Origin: an uncultured Oscillospiraceae bacterium
Lineage (GTDB): Bacteria > Bacillota > Clostridia > Oscillospirales > Oscillospiraceae
Assembly (NCBI GenBank): GCA_934572335.1
Contig: CAKTKU010000005.1
Span: 1-64,000 of the forward strand
DNA: 64,000 nt
Direction: 5' to 3'
Positions 32,575 through 40,536 of this stretch are shown piece by piece (positions within the stretch are counted from its first letter, which is position 1; the number at the start of each line of letters is the position of its first letter). Position numbers and translations under genes: made by a program. Under the pieces are notes generated by a model. That model was not told where the DNA came from. It did not search any database and saw only the letters and a list, made by a program, of their open reading frames with translations.

Positions 32575-33438
32575 TCAGCGCCCCACGGGCTTGAGATACC
32601 CGCTCTTCGCGCCGGTCTCGGTGTCGTCAGATTCCTCATATGCGTCATACGGGGCGTTCGGGTCGTGCACGCGCTTGCCGAACGGCGAGCACAGCTTGTC
32701 CTTATGCGCAAATGCGAACTCAAAATTATCCGTCCAGCTGGTATGCCCGGTGATAAACAGCGGGCGCAGACCGCGCTTTTCAAGCTTATCCTCAAGCTCC
32801 GCCAGCAATCTGACCGCGAGCTTGTTGTCCTCGGCCAGCGCGCTGATGAAGCTGTACCCCCCGTCCGCGCCGAACCAGATGGTGTCGCCGGTGAAGAGGT
32901 ATTTATCGTCAATGAGATACACCATATGCCCCCAGGTGTGACCGGGGACAAGGAAGCACTCGATCTTTATGCCGTCAATATCGAGCACCTGCCCGTCATG
33001 GAGGAGCACCTTTTCGTTGTTTATCGTCACCTGCGGCAGCTTATAGAGGTGGTATATGACCTTGCGGCGCACCTCGCCCGTGAGATAGCGGTTCTCCGTC
33101 TCGCCGACGTAGAGCACGGCATTGCGGAAAAGCCCCGGGCTGTCCGCCTCCACCGCGCCGACATGATCGGTGTCCTGATGGGTGATGAGTATATGGCGGA
33201 TGGACGCGGGGTCGATGCCGAGCCAGCTCATCTTCTCCGCCAGCCGGTCATAGTTGTACCCGGCGTCGATCATGATCGTGGTGTCACCCTTGCGGTAAAA
33301 GAATATGTTCGCCACCCATTCGCGCACACAGGCGACGTTTTCATCTATCCACCCGGTGTTCAGCGGTTTGAATATCTCCTTGCCGCGGTACATCCTGCTC
33401 ATTTCTTTTTTCTGAAACTCTGTCGCTTTCTTTGACAT
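32575..33438 (-). CDS. MBL-fold metallo-hydrolase
   Basis: 287 residues with the metal-binding motifs in order: ILITHQDTDHVGAVE (HxDxDH type, with the first His replaced in position by HQDTDH spacing), FLVPGHTWGHMVYL and YLFTGDTIWFG, plus LFITGHTSW near the C-terminus. The domain is the generic metallo-beta-lactamase fold with glyoxalase-II-like spacing; the substrate is unknown. GGAGGAGG lies just before the ATG. Its long leader carries a hairpin and two operator-like dyads. Confidence 0.82.
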   Translation of the reverse strand: MSKKATEFQKKEMSRMYRGKEIFKPLNTGWIDENVACVREWVANIFFYRKGDTTIMIDAGYNYDRLAEKMSWLGIDPASIRHILITHQDTDHVGAVEADSPGLFRNAVLYVGETENRYLTGEVRRKVIYHLYKLPQVTINNEKVLLHDGQVLDIDGIKIECFLVPGHTWGHMVYLIDDKYLFTGDTIWFGADGGYSFISALAEDNKLAVRLLAELEDKLEKRGLRPLFITGHTSWTDNFEFAFAHKDKLCSPFGKRVHDPNAPYDAYEESDDTETGAKSGYLKPVGR

Positions 33439-33473
33439 TGTTATGCCTCCTCCGTTCCCCGCGCCGTGGTCGT

Positions 33474-33528
33474 GTTAATTCTCTCTAACCGTTGTTGCGC
33501 ATATGATGCGGTTAGATAAAATTAACCG
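33474..33528. promoter_or_regulatory. Two operator-like dyads upstream of the MBL gene
   Basis: GTTA-N8-TAACCG (33474-33491) and a perfect CGGTTA-N8-TAACCG (33509-33528). Their centres are about 37 bp apart. The two sites are also inverse copies of each other (16 of 18 positions), so the transcript could form a long stem. They lie between the promoter at 33593-33621 and the gene. Confidence 0.5.
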
Positions 33529-33540
33529 CATATTGTCTGA

Positions 33541-33569
33541 AAAGCCGCGCTGCGGCGGCAGCGCGGCTT
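33541..33569 (-). terminator. G+C-rich hairpin in the MBL leader or behind the ABC operon
   Basis: An 11-bp stem (AAGCCGCGCTG / CAGCGCGGCTT), 6-nt loop, followed on the minus strand by TTTC only. It lies downstream of both the permease stop (33627) and the promoter at 33593-33621, so it could terminate the ABC operon or attenuate the MBL transcript. Confidence 0.55.
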
Positions 33570-33592
33570 GCACTTGTGATCAAGCCTGTCAT

Positions 33593-33621
33593 ATTTTATC
33601 AACATATACGGGCTTTGTCAA
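33593..33621 (-). promoter_or_regulatory. Promoter of the MBL/methyltransferase unit
   Basis: On the minus strand TTGACA (33621-33616), 17-bp spacer, TAAAAT (33598-33593), immediately behind the permease gene. Confidence 0.75.
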
Positions 33622-33626
33622 GCAAA

Positions 33627-34412
33627 TCAGCTCAGCAGTTTTTCATAAGTGAAGCTCCCGGCAGCGCCGCGCATCAAAAGCGCATCAAGCGCCGCCAGAA
33701 TAACGCCCAAGCCCCAGAGAAGTCCAGAATTTATGAGAATAATTCCTGTGAACTGCCCGATGACCAGAGCTATGATCGGGAAGATGAGAAATACGGCGCG
33801 CTGCTGCGCTTCCTCGACGGTCTGCGCCTTGGCGGAGCTGCGCACAGTCACGGCGATTGCGGCAATGGAGATTGCCGGGGCGATGAGCAGCATAATGATC
33901 AGCCAGCTTGCGGACGGCAGGAGCATATTGCCCGTCAGAAACAGCACCTCCGCCTCCAGCACCAGCAGCATCGCTGCAAACGAGACGTATGAGACGATCA
34001 TCCCGACGGATAGCCCGGCCAATATTTTGGCTTGGAACAGCTGCTTTATTGAGAGCGGGGAATAGAGCAGGGTCTCCAAACTGTGCTTTTCCTTTTCGCC
34101 CACAAAAGAGCTTGCCGCCATGACGGACGATGCCATGATCGGGATCATGAGGAAAAACGCCGGCATGACGTTATTGAGCACGAGGGCATATATCATCTGC
34201 TGCTGATCTCCCGCTCCGGCGGCGGGCAGCATATCCAGCAGCACCTGAAAATCCGAAACGGCATCGGGCGCAAATGCCGCCGTGAGTATAATGATGGACG
34301 GCACAACAATGGAGAGCACGAGCGGCACCACAAGAAGCATCGTGAAAACCCGCTTATTGGACGTAATGCCGCGAATATCCTTTTTCATCACAGCGAGTTG
34401 TCCGGCATTCAT
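33627..34412 (-). CDS. ABC-2-type transporter permease
   Basis: 261 residues, six predicted helices: one near 22-44, then clusters at about 95-130, 140-165, 180-200 and 225-245. The FVGEKEKHSLETLLYSPLSI segment before the second cluster is the coupling-helix signature of the NatB/YhaP-like ABC-2 permeases. It overlaps the ATPase stop codon (ATGA). Together they form an exporter; being a single permease gene, it must dimerise. Confidence 0.85.
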   Translation of the reverse strand: MNAGQLAVMKKDIRGITSNKRVFTMLLVVPLVLSIVVPSIIILTAAFAPDAVSDFQVLLDMLPAAGAGDQQQMIYALVLNNVMPAFFLMIPIMASSVMAASSFVGEKEKHSLETLLYSPLSIKQLFQAKILAGLSVGMIVSYVSFAAMLLVLEAEVLFLTGNMLLPSASWLIIMLLIAPAISIAAIAVTVRSSAKAQTVEEAQQRAVFLIFPIIALVIGQFTGIILINSGLLWGLGVILAALDALLMRGAAGSFTYEKLLS

Positions 34413-35362
34413 AAATCTTCACGCTCCTTTTCCGCATTCTCTCTATCTATGAGGGCGAAATATATCTCTTCCAGCGTCAGCCGCTCTTCCGACACATGGT
34501 ACACGTCGCCGCCCGCCTCCACTATCCTTTTCACGATAAACGGTATTTCGCTTTCCGTGCTCACAGCAACATCGTAGACATGCTCCCCGACCTCGCGGCA
34601 CGCCATATCGTCCGGCATACGGCTTGCCTTCACCCGTACCTTGGTATTCTGAGAAACCATCGCGCGGAGCTTTGTAATGTCCCCCGCGGCGAACAAGCGC
34701 CCCTTATTCACAAGGCCATAGGTCGTGCATATCTCCTGCGCGTAGCGGAGCTGATGCGTGCACAGAAACACCGTGGCTCCCTCCGCGGCCTGCTCCTGTA
34801 TCAGCGAATTCGCGTTCTGCGCGCTCTCGGGGTCGAGGCCGGAGGTCGGCTCATCCAGAAACAGCACCTGCGGGCGGTGCAGCAGTGCCCTTGCCAAGGA
34901 AAGCCGCTGGCGCATACCTGTTGAATACGTGCCCAGCCGACGATCCGTCACGTCAGCCAGTTCCAACCGGCGCAGGAGCAGTCTTGCCCGCTCCTCGCAT
35001 TCCGCGCGGCTCATGCCGTAAAGCGTGCCGTAAAACTGCAGGTTTTCCAGCGCCGTCATATGGTCGTACATCTGGGCATGCTCCGTCACCACGCCGACTT
35101 TTTGGTGCAGCTGCTCCGGCACTTGCGCGGGGTCTAGTCCCAAAACCTCACATTTGCCGCCCGTTGGCGTCAGCATGCCGCAGAGCAGCTTCACGGTCGT
35201 GGTTTTTCCCGCGCCGTTCGGTCCAAGAAAGCCGAAAATTTCTCCCCTGTTCAGGGAAAAGCTGATTCTGTCGACCGCGGCAGTCCCGCCCGCATATACC
35301 TTTGACAGTCCCTCCGCCGTGATCGCGTTCATCTGTTCAGCGCCGCCAGTCAGTTGATTCAT
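34409..35362 (-). CDS. ABC transporter ATP-binding protein
   Basis: From ATG 35362 (AGGAGA 8 nt upstream; ATGA overlap with the preceding stop), 317 residues. Walker A GPNGAGKTTT, a Q-loop region (KVGVVTEHAQMYDHMTALEN), signature YSTGMRQRLSLARALL, Walker B VLFLDEPTSGLDPES and the H-loop CTHQ are all intact. A C-terminal domain of about 100 residues follows, as in NatA/CcmA-type exporters. Partner of the downstream permease. Confidence 0.9.
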   Translation of the reverse strand: MNQLTGGAEQMNAITAEGLSKVYAGGTAAVDRISFSLNRGEIFGFLGPNGAGKTTTVKLLCGMLTPTGGKCEVLGLDPAQVPEQLHQKVGVVTEHAQMYDHMTALENLQFYGTLYGMSRAECEERARLLLRRLELADVTDRRLGTYSTGMRQRLSLARALLHRPQVLFLDEPTSGLDPESAQNANSLIQEQAAEGATVFLCTHQLRYAQEICTTYGLVNKGRLFAAGDITKLRAMVSQNTKVRVKASRMPDDMACREVGEHVYDVAVSTESEIPFIVKRIVEAGGDVYHVSEERLTLEEIYFALIDRENAEKEREDL

Positions 35363-36306
35363 GTGCTCTTCTCCTCGCATCCCGCACAGCTTCCATGCAG
35401 CAGCTCTTCCACTGTGTACAGCCTTGCGGGGAACTGATGGCGTGTGTTTTCCTGCACCGTGAGCGTCACATCAGCGCCCGTCCCGCTCACCGCGGCATAA
35501 AGCTGCTTTGCCAGCGGGAGGCAGTCCTCATCGTCCGCGCCGCAGAATATCCGAAGCGCAATGTTTTTCTGCCGTATCGCACGCGCCAACGCCTCCGAAT
35601 GCTCATGCACGACCGGGATCCACGGGCTTTGCAGCACCAGAACATCGCAGCGCGCCTCCGTGAACGTGACCGCGCGCAGAAGCATATCGCACCCGGCCGA
35701 GAAGCCGCCGCACATGACCCTGCCGTAGCCCTTGTCCCACACGCTCTCCATCGCGTCTACCACCGGGAGATAAGCCGCCATGTCGTAGCTCCAGCGGTAC
35801 GTCCCGTACCCGTCCGGCTCGGCGCTCTGTACCGTCTCTATCTGCCAGCGGTCGTCTCCGGCGAAAACCGGCGTCCAGTCCATCCGCGCGGTCATTGCAT
35901 TCTGCGTGTTCCCGTGAATCGCCAAAAAGAGATCATCCGCCGTCTTTTGTTTCCATGAAAACTCGGCTTCCGACTTGGCAGCAGCTTCGGCATAGCGCGC
36001 GTCCGAAAGCGCTTTCAGAGAGGCAAACTCCGGGTCGTCCTTCAGCGCTTCAAGGTCATCATCCTCCAGTACCTCCGGGCGGTACCACCAGCCGCGCTCC
36101 GTGATCGCCGTCCTCAGCCAGCGCAGGGCCTCTGTCGGTCTGTCCGCCCCGCCCGCAAGGCAGGAGAGAAAGTACAGCGTCTGCGGTCCGAAGCTGTCGG
36201 GACAAGCTTCATAGGCGTCCAGCAGGAACTTGTACGCCTCCGCGTACCTGTTCTCCGCGATGGACAATGTCGTTTCCAATATGTCGTTTTCTTTTACTTC
36301 GTTCAA
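35359..36306 (-). CDS. Alpha/beta-hydrolase-like protein with TPR-like N-terminus
   Basis: TTG start at 36306 with GAGGAAA upstream; 315 residues. The first 120 residues are helical and TPR-like (RYAEAYKFLLDAYEACPDSF). The second part is hydrolase-like: FLAIHGNTQNAMTARMDW, YGRVMCGGFSAGCDMLLRAV (GxSxG nucleophile elbow, Ser near 210), IFCGADDEDCLPLA with a candidate Asp, and a His in ENTRHQFPARL. The catalytic triad therefore seems complete. It sits between the ArsR-type regulator and the ABC genes with ATGA coupling. Confidence 0.7.
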   Translation of the reverse strand: MNEVKENDILETTLSIAENRYAEAYKFLLDAYEACPDSFGPQTLYFLSCLAGGADRPTEALRWLRTAITERGWWYRPEVLEDDDLEALKDDPEFASLKALSDARYAEAAAKSEAEFSWKQKTADDLFLAIHGNTQNAMTARMDWTPVFAGDDRWQIETVQSAEPDGYGTYRWSYDMAAYLPVVDAMESVWDKGYGRVMCGGFSAGCDMLLRAVTFTEARCDVLVLQSPWIPVVHEHSEALARAIRQKNIALRIFCGADDEDCLPLAKQLYAAVSGTGADVTLTVQENTRHQFPARLYTVEELLHGSCAGCEEKST

Positions 36307-36321
36307 TAGTTTTTCCTCACT

Positions 36322-36825
36322 TCAGATTAAAATGTCCGGGGATGATATGAGGGTTATCCGCCGCGTTTTGCTGTCCGCGGTCGGTTCAGCCTTCATATAC
36401 TTGAGCCCAAGCTCGTTGATCTCGGAAAGAAAGTCTGTAAACTCTTCATCCGTCAGCATCAGCGTGCAGTTTGTAAAGAGCAGCATATCCTTTTTCGGGT
36501 CGGCGCTGCCGGTGGAAAAATACTTCGCGAACGCCGCGCATATCCCCAGCAGCGCCATCTGCACGCCGTTTCCGTTTTCGTCCTCGGTCGCCATGGCGTC
36601 CTTGTTCAGCTTATACACACTCTCGACCGTTCCGCGGATCCTGTTTTCCCCCACGACCGCAAGGATGGAGCTGTCCGCAAGTATCTTCATATGGCGGTAC
36701 AGACTTGCGCTCGGAACATCGGGCAATGAGTTTTTGACTTCCTTCACCGTTCCCGTCTCATGGAGCAAAAAATACTGGAATATTCTCTGCCGGACGGGGT
36801 TCATTACCACTTCCGCTATCTCCAT
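36322..36825 (-). CDS. ArsR/winged-helix transcriptional regulator
   Basis: 167 residues. The N-terminal winged helix opens with VMNPVRQRIFQYFLLHETGT, then VKEVKNSLPDVPSASLYRHM as recognition helix, of the YdgJ/ArsR-like type that often regulates adjacent ABC exporters. The C-terminal half is helical and probably binds a ligand or dimerises; no metal-binding Cys pair. CAGGAGG precedes the ATG. It is the first gene of the operon with the hydrolase and the ABC transporter. Confidence 0.82.
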   Translation of the reverse strand: MEIAEVVMNPVRQRIFQYFLLHETGTVKEVKNSLPDVPSASLYRHMKILADSSILAVVGENRIRGTVESVYKLNKDAMATEDENGNGVQMALLGICAAFAKYFSTGSADPKKDMLLFTNCTLMLTDEEFTDFLSEINELGLKYMKAEPTADSKTRRITLISSPDILI

Positions 36826-36859
36826 ATTCCGCTCACCTCCTGAATTATTTTCTGTTCAG

Positions 36860-36887
36860 ATTATATTCTCATTTTTGATAATGTCAA
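36860..36887 (-). promoter_or_regulatory. Promoter of the regulator-hydrolase-ABC operon
   Basis: On the minus strand TTGACA, 16-bp spacer, TATAAT. A 14-bp dyad (36898-36930, ATGGGCGGC...) stands just upstream of it and may be an operator; it has no T-run in either proper orientation. Confidence 0.7.
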
Positions 36888-36993
36888 GCGTTTTTTATGG
36901 GCGGCCCACCGTTCAGGTGAGCCGCCCATGATAAATCGTGGTGTTGTATTTATTGCACACCATTTTGGGGATATTGCCCGTCATTATTGAAGT

Positions 36994-38334
36994 CTATTTC
37001 TTTGACAGCTCATACCGTGTGGTACGACTTCCACCGAGCTGTTTGACTTGACCGTTATCCACCATTGCTTTCAGAATACGGCCAGCCGTGGACTGGCTGA
37101 CGTCCAGCAATGCCTGAGTTTCTTTACGGGTAATTGCTTGATGCTCCGTCAAAAAACGCAGAACCTTTTCTTCGTTTGGATTTGAAACCAGAGCTGTCGC
37201 TTTCTCAATTTCTTTGGGTGTTTCTTCTGCTTTTGGCGTGGCATTCACATTCGGAAGAACGATTTTGAAAGTATTGTTCGTCACTGTGATCTTTGGCTGC
37301 ACCGGTGCAGTCGCATAAGCCCCCATGATTTTCTTCATGCCCGTGCCATATGCCTCAATCAGCTGCAAGCGATAAAACACATTGGCAAGGTGAGGGTTTC
37401 TACAAACAGAAATGCCCATCATCAAATCGTCCAGCTCCAAACCGGGAAGCAGCCCGCCAATGGACACAAATTCAATTCGGTCATCGTAAATGCTTATCAA
37501 GGTGCTGGCTCGGAAGGAATAATCCCGGTGCACCAGTGAGTTCAGCAGCGCCTCGCGGACAGCAACCTCCGGGTAGTCCCGGGTATCGATCCGCAGGAGC
37601 TTCCGGAAGGTCGCATGGGTCTGATTGTGGAAATCTATATAGTCATAGACCTCATTGAGCTGCTGTATCAGGGAACCGGAAAACTCCCGGCGATCCTTAA
37701 ATACATTCTGATTTGTTCCTTCAAAAACGGCCGCCTTGATGGTATGAGGGCACTGCTCAGACAGGAGCAGACCTAGATTCGTATAAATGCCGTCTGCGGA
37801 AACGATTTTCAGAGTCTGCATTTGCGGCTGACCAAAGGCAACACCCCGTTTTTCAAACTCCTTTTTTGTAGCCCCAAAGGTCAATGTCTGATTGATAGAC
37901 CGCATGTTCTCGAAGCTGTCCCCATCGGTTTCCTTGATCATCTGCCGAATGGCCGTATCCGTTGCCGGAACAGAAGAATAGCCCTGCCGCACGTAGACAC
38001 CCTCGGGCCGCAGTCCTTTCTTTGCCAGATAATAAGGACGGTTCGTGCCGCGCTGGACGTTGACTGCCACGACCGCTTTTTCCTCACAGTCCAACGTCTC
38101 GTAGTGAATGAACATAGTGACATCCGGCTTTACGGTATCCCGCACCATATTGGAGATCTGCAAGGCGCATTCATCAGCATTCTCGACACCCAACACTGTA
38201 CCATCGTCCGCCACGCCCACATAGACCGTTCCGCCATCGCAGTTTGCAAAGGCAATGATCTCTTTTTTGATGTCATCCATCACAACGGACTTCAACTCAG
38301 CCGTTTCTGTTTCCCGGAATCTCATTCTGCTCAC
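36994..38334 (-). CDS. AlbA_2/ATP-binding (Schlafen-like) transcriptional regulator
   Basis: 446 residues: an AlbA_2 domain (about 5-120; RETETAELKSVVMDDIKKEI, IAFANCDGGTVYVGVADDG), an HATPase_c_4 region (about 255-350; VREALLNSLVHRDYSFRAST, EFVSIGGLLPGLELDDLMMG and LIEAYGTGMKKI) and a C-terminal winged helix (about 380-440; ITRKETQALLDVSQSTAGRI). This is the common 'ATP-binding protein' regulator architecture. It probably acts at its own promoter, which has repeated TTAGAAT elements. Composition is somewhat lower in G+C than its neighbours, suggesting horizontal transfer. Confidence 0.82.
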   Translation of the reverse strand: MSRMRFRETETAELKSVVMDDIKKEIIAFANCDGGTVYVGVADDGTVLGVENADECALQISNMVRDTVKPDVTMFIHYETLDCEEKAVVAVNVQRGTNRPYYLAKKGLRPEGVYVRQGYSSVPATDTAIRQMIKETDGDSFENMRSINQTLTFGATKKEFEKRGVAFGQPQMQTLKIVSADGIYTNLGLLLSEQCPHTIKAAVFEGTNQNVFKDRREFSGSLIQQLNEVYDYIDFHNQTHATFRKLLRIDTRDYPEVAVREALLNSLVHRDYSFRASTLISIYDDRIEFVSIGGLLPGLELDDLMMGISVCRNPHLANVFYRLQLIEAYGTGMKKIMGAYATAPVQPKITVTNNTFKIVLPNVNATPKAEETPKEIEKATALVSNPNEEKVLRFLTEHQAITRKETQALLDVSQSTAGRILKAMVDNGQVKQLGGSRTTRYELSKK

Positions 38335-38356
38335 CTCTTAGCTCTATTCTGTCCAT

Positions 38357-38401
38357 ATTCTAACCATTCTAATCATTATTGTCAACCATACTGGTTAGAA
38401 T
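38357..38401 (-). promoter_or_regulatory. Promoter with flanking inverted repeat
   Basis: On the minus strand TTGACA (38385-38380), 17 bp, TAGAAT (38362-38357). A perfect 10-bp inverted repeat (ATTCTAACCA / TGGTTAGAAT) covers the -10 and the region upstream of -35; a further TTAGAAT lies in the spacer. Confidence 0.75.
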
Positions 38402-38486
38402 GATGAGAAGCAGAGACGCAAATTAGCAAACTGTTTGTCCCGAATATTATATATTCTTCGTTACATTCGAAGATACACACCGTTCT

Positions 38487-39389
38487 TTAAAGCTGGGCAA
38501 GAATCTCCCCGATGTCCCCGTCGATGCAGATCGATCTATTTTTGATCTCATCCGGGGCATATGCCTCGCCGTAATTCAGGCAGGCATACACCGCGCCGGG
38601 CTGCTCTGCTGTCATGCGCCAGAAGCTGTACTTCACTATGGTCGGCGTGTTGTAGCCGACCCCAAGCTCCAGATAGAGCGTATTCACGTTTTTGTGGCGG
38701 CGCAGGAACTCCGAATACCGCTCCGCGGCGCGGTGCCAGCCCTCATCCTCGACAAAGCTGTCGTCCGCGCGGAGGTTCATGGTCATGGGGCTGCCGCAGC
38801 GCGGACAGCGCGGGATCAGTTCCGCGGGGACGCTCATTTCCGGCTGCACCCCGTCCGGGAGCGTCAGCGCGCCGTCCGCGCCGATAACGTACCCCTGCGC
38901 CTCCACCATCGCGCGGACAGTCTCCGCGTTGTCGTAGGTCTCCTCATGGCACGGGCGGCTGCACTGCCAGAGCCCGTAGTCGCCCTGCGTGTAAAAAAGG
39001 CGGTGCTTGTCAACCCCGGCTCTCTGGAAGCAGTGGTCAACGTTCGTCGTCAGGACAAAATAGTCCTTGCCGCGGACAAGCTCAAGGAGCTTATCGTACA
39101 CGGGCTTCGGCGCAGGCATGTACCGATTGATGTAGATATACCGGCTCCAATACGCCCAGTGCTCCTCCGGCGTGCGGAACGGATAGAAGCCGCCGGTGTA
39201 CATATCGTCAAAGCGGTATTTCCGCGCAAAATCGGAAAAATAACGCTCGAACCGCTCGCCGGAGTACGTGAACCCCGCCGAGGTCGAAAGCCCCGCGCCC
39301 GCGCCGATCACGACCGCGTCCGCGGCGTCGAGCGCCGCGCGCAGGCGTTCAGTCTGCTCTGCGGAGCCGTTTGTATGCTTTGAAAACAT
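38487..39389 (-). CDS. Class M sirtuin (SirTM-like)
   Basis: 300 residues with a Rossmann sirtuin core: IGAGAGLSTSAGFTY (28-42), LTTNVDHCFQRAG (113-125) with Asn116 and Asp118, and a Zn site of Cys143, Cys147, Cys195 and Cys198. The catalytic His of deacetylating sirtuins is replaced by Gln135 (TQGDYG), as in SirTM enzymes that ADP-ribosylate proteins. Last gene of the ACGx-peptide operon, 15 bp after the PLP-enzyme gene. In studied SirTM operons a macrodomain hydrolase reverses the modification; one is two genes upstream. The lipoyl-carrier and ligase genes of those operons are not present. Confidence 0.85.
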   Translation of the reverse strand: MFSKHTNGSAEQTERLRAALDAADAVVIGAGAGLSTSAGFTYSGERFERYFSDFARKYRFDDMYTGGFYPFRTPEEHWAYWSRYIYINRYMPAPKPVYDKLLELVRGKDYFVLTTNVDHCFQRAGVDKHRLFYTQGDYGLWQCSRPCHEETYDNAETVRAMVEAQGYVIGADGALTLPDGVQPEMSVPAELIPRCPRCGSPMTMNLRADDSFVEDEGWHRAAERYSEFLRRHKNVNTLYLELGVGYNTPTIVKYSFWRMTAEQPGAVYACLNYGEAYAPDEIKNRSICIDGDIGEILAQL

Positions 39390-39404
39390 TGAATATCACC
39401 CTTT

Positions 39405-40517
39405 TTACCTTGACATTCCGCGGCACGCGACCGGCAGGGTCTCGATCACTTTCCCGCCGGAGACAAGATACGCCGTGTCATAGAGATTTACGGTGGGGCA
39501 CACATGGCTCGGTATAACCTCGACCTTGTCGCCCACATTGACCAGCTTGCTGAATTTTTCGCTGTTCAGCACGCCGTGCTCATCAAAGAGGTTTTCGATA
39601 GTAATATTCTCCGCGCCTTTTATCGCGCCGAAGCCCGCCGTGGCGCAGATGCCCGTCGGACGGTTCTGCGAAACCAGCGCTTTCGCCCCGGTGTCGAGCA
39701 CCACGCGGTTTTTCTCCGGCTTTGAAATGACGGATGCCAGAACGGTTGCCGCGCAGTGGCTGAAATCATGGATGGCGTTCGATTGACCGACGTCGAAAAA
39801 CACATACGTTCCAAGGCGCAGCTCCGTGATGCCCTCAAAGCTGTGCCCGTTCATCACGGACGGGGTCGCGCCGATGCTGACGGTGTCGATGTCCACGCCC
39901 ATGCCGCGGATGATGTCCGCGGCGCGCACGGTCTTTTCATAGGCCGCCTTCGCCTTGCTGCAGCAGTCCTCAATGCTGTCCGCCTTATAGGTGTGCCCCT
40001 CGTGAGAAAAAATTCCCTTCAAAACAACATGTCTGCACTGCTTGATCGCGTTTACGAGCCGGATAAGCTGCTCATCATTGGTCACGCCCGTTCTGACCTC
40101 GCCGACCTCATATTCGATCAGGACCTCCAGCGGGCGCTCTTCCGCGGCAAACACCTTCTCCATCTGGCCCAGCTGCACCTCGTTGTCGATGCCGATCCTC
40201 ACATGGATATGCCGGGACAGCTCCCGCAATCTTTCGTATTTATCTTCCCCAATCACTTCGTTTGCGATGAAAATGTCGCCGATACCGTTGGCCGCCATCA
40301 CTTCGGCCTCGCCGATCTTCGCACATGCGATCCCGCACGCTCCGGCCTCCATCTGCAACTTGGCAAAGTACGGCATTCTGTGTGTTTTGATATGCGGTCT
40401 CAGCTTCAAACCGAGAGAATCCGCCTTCTTCTGCATCATCTCAATGTTCGCGAGCGCGATGTCTCTGTCGATGAGCAGACTTGGCGTCTCCAGATACGAA
40501 TACGGCGATGTGATCAT
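39405..40517 (-). CDS. D-serine dehydratase/D-threonine aldolase-like PLP enzyme
   Basis: 370 residues of the alanine-racemase-like fold III. TPSLLIDRDIALANI opens the barrel, LRPHIKTHRM holds the PLP Lys (about residue 44), and GIFSHEGHTY, VSIGATPSVMNG and ELRLGTYVFFD follow. PSHVCPTVNLYD near the C-terminus supplies the His and Cys of the Zn site typical of DSD1/D-threonine aldolases. Substrate is a D- or beta-hydroxy amino acid by family. GGAGGAAA precedes the ATG; 19 bp behind the macrodomain gene. Confidence 0.82.
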   Translation of the reverse strand: MITSPYSYLETPSLLIDRDIALANIEMMQKKADSLGLKLRPHIKTHRMPYFAKLQMEAGACGIACAKIGEAEVMAANGIGDIFIANEVIGEDKYERLRELSRHIHVRIGIDNEVQLGQMEKVFAAEERPLEVLIEYEVGEVRTGVTNDEQLIRLVNAIKQCRHVVLKGIFSHEGHTYKADSIEDCCSKAKAAYEKTVRAADIIRGMGVDIDTVSIGATPSVMNGHSFEGITELRLGTYVFFDVGQSNAIHDFSHCAATVLASVISKPEKNRVVLDTGAKALVSQNRPTGICATAGFGAIKGAENITIENLFDEHGVLNSEKFSKLVNVGDKVEVIPSHVCPTVNLYDTAYLVSGGKVIETLPVACRGMSR

Positions 40518-40536
40518 GGTTTTCCTCCTTGTGTTC

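Noticed and set aside
36898..36930. Dyad read as an intrinsic terminator
   Set aside because: The stem is strong, but the T-run lies on the wrong side in each orientation; an operator is the better guess.
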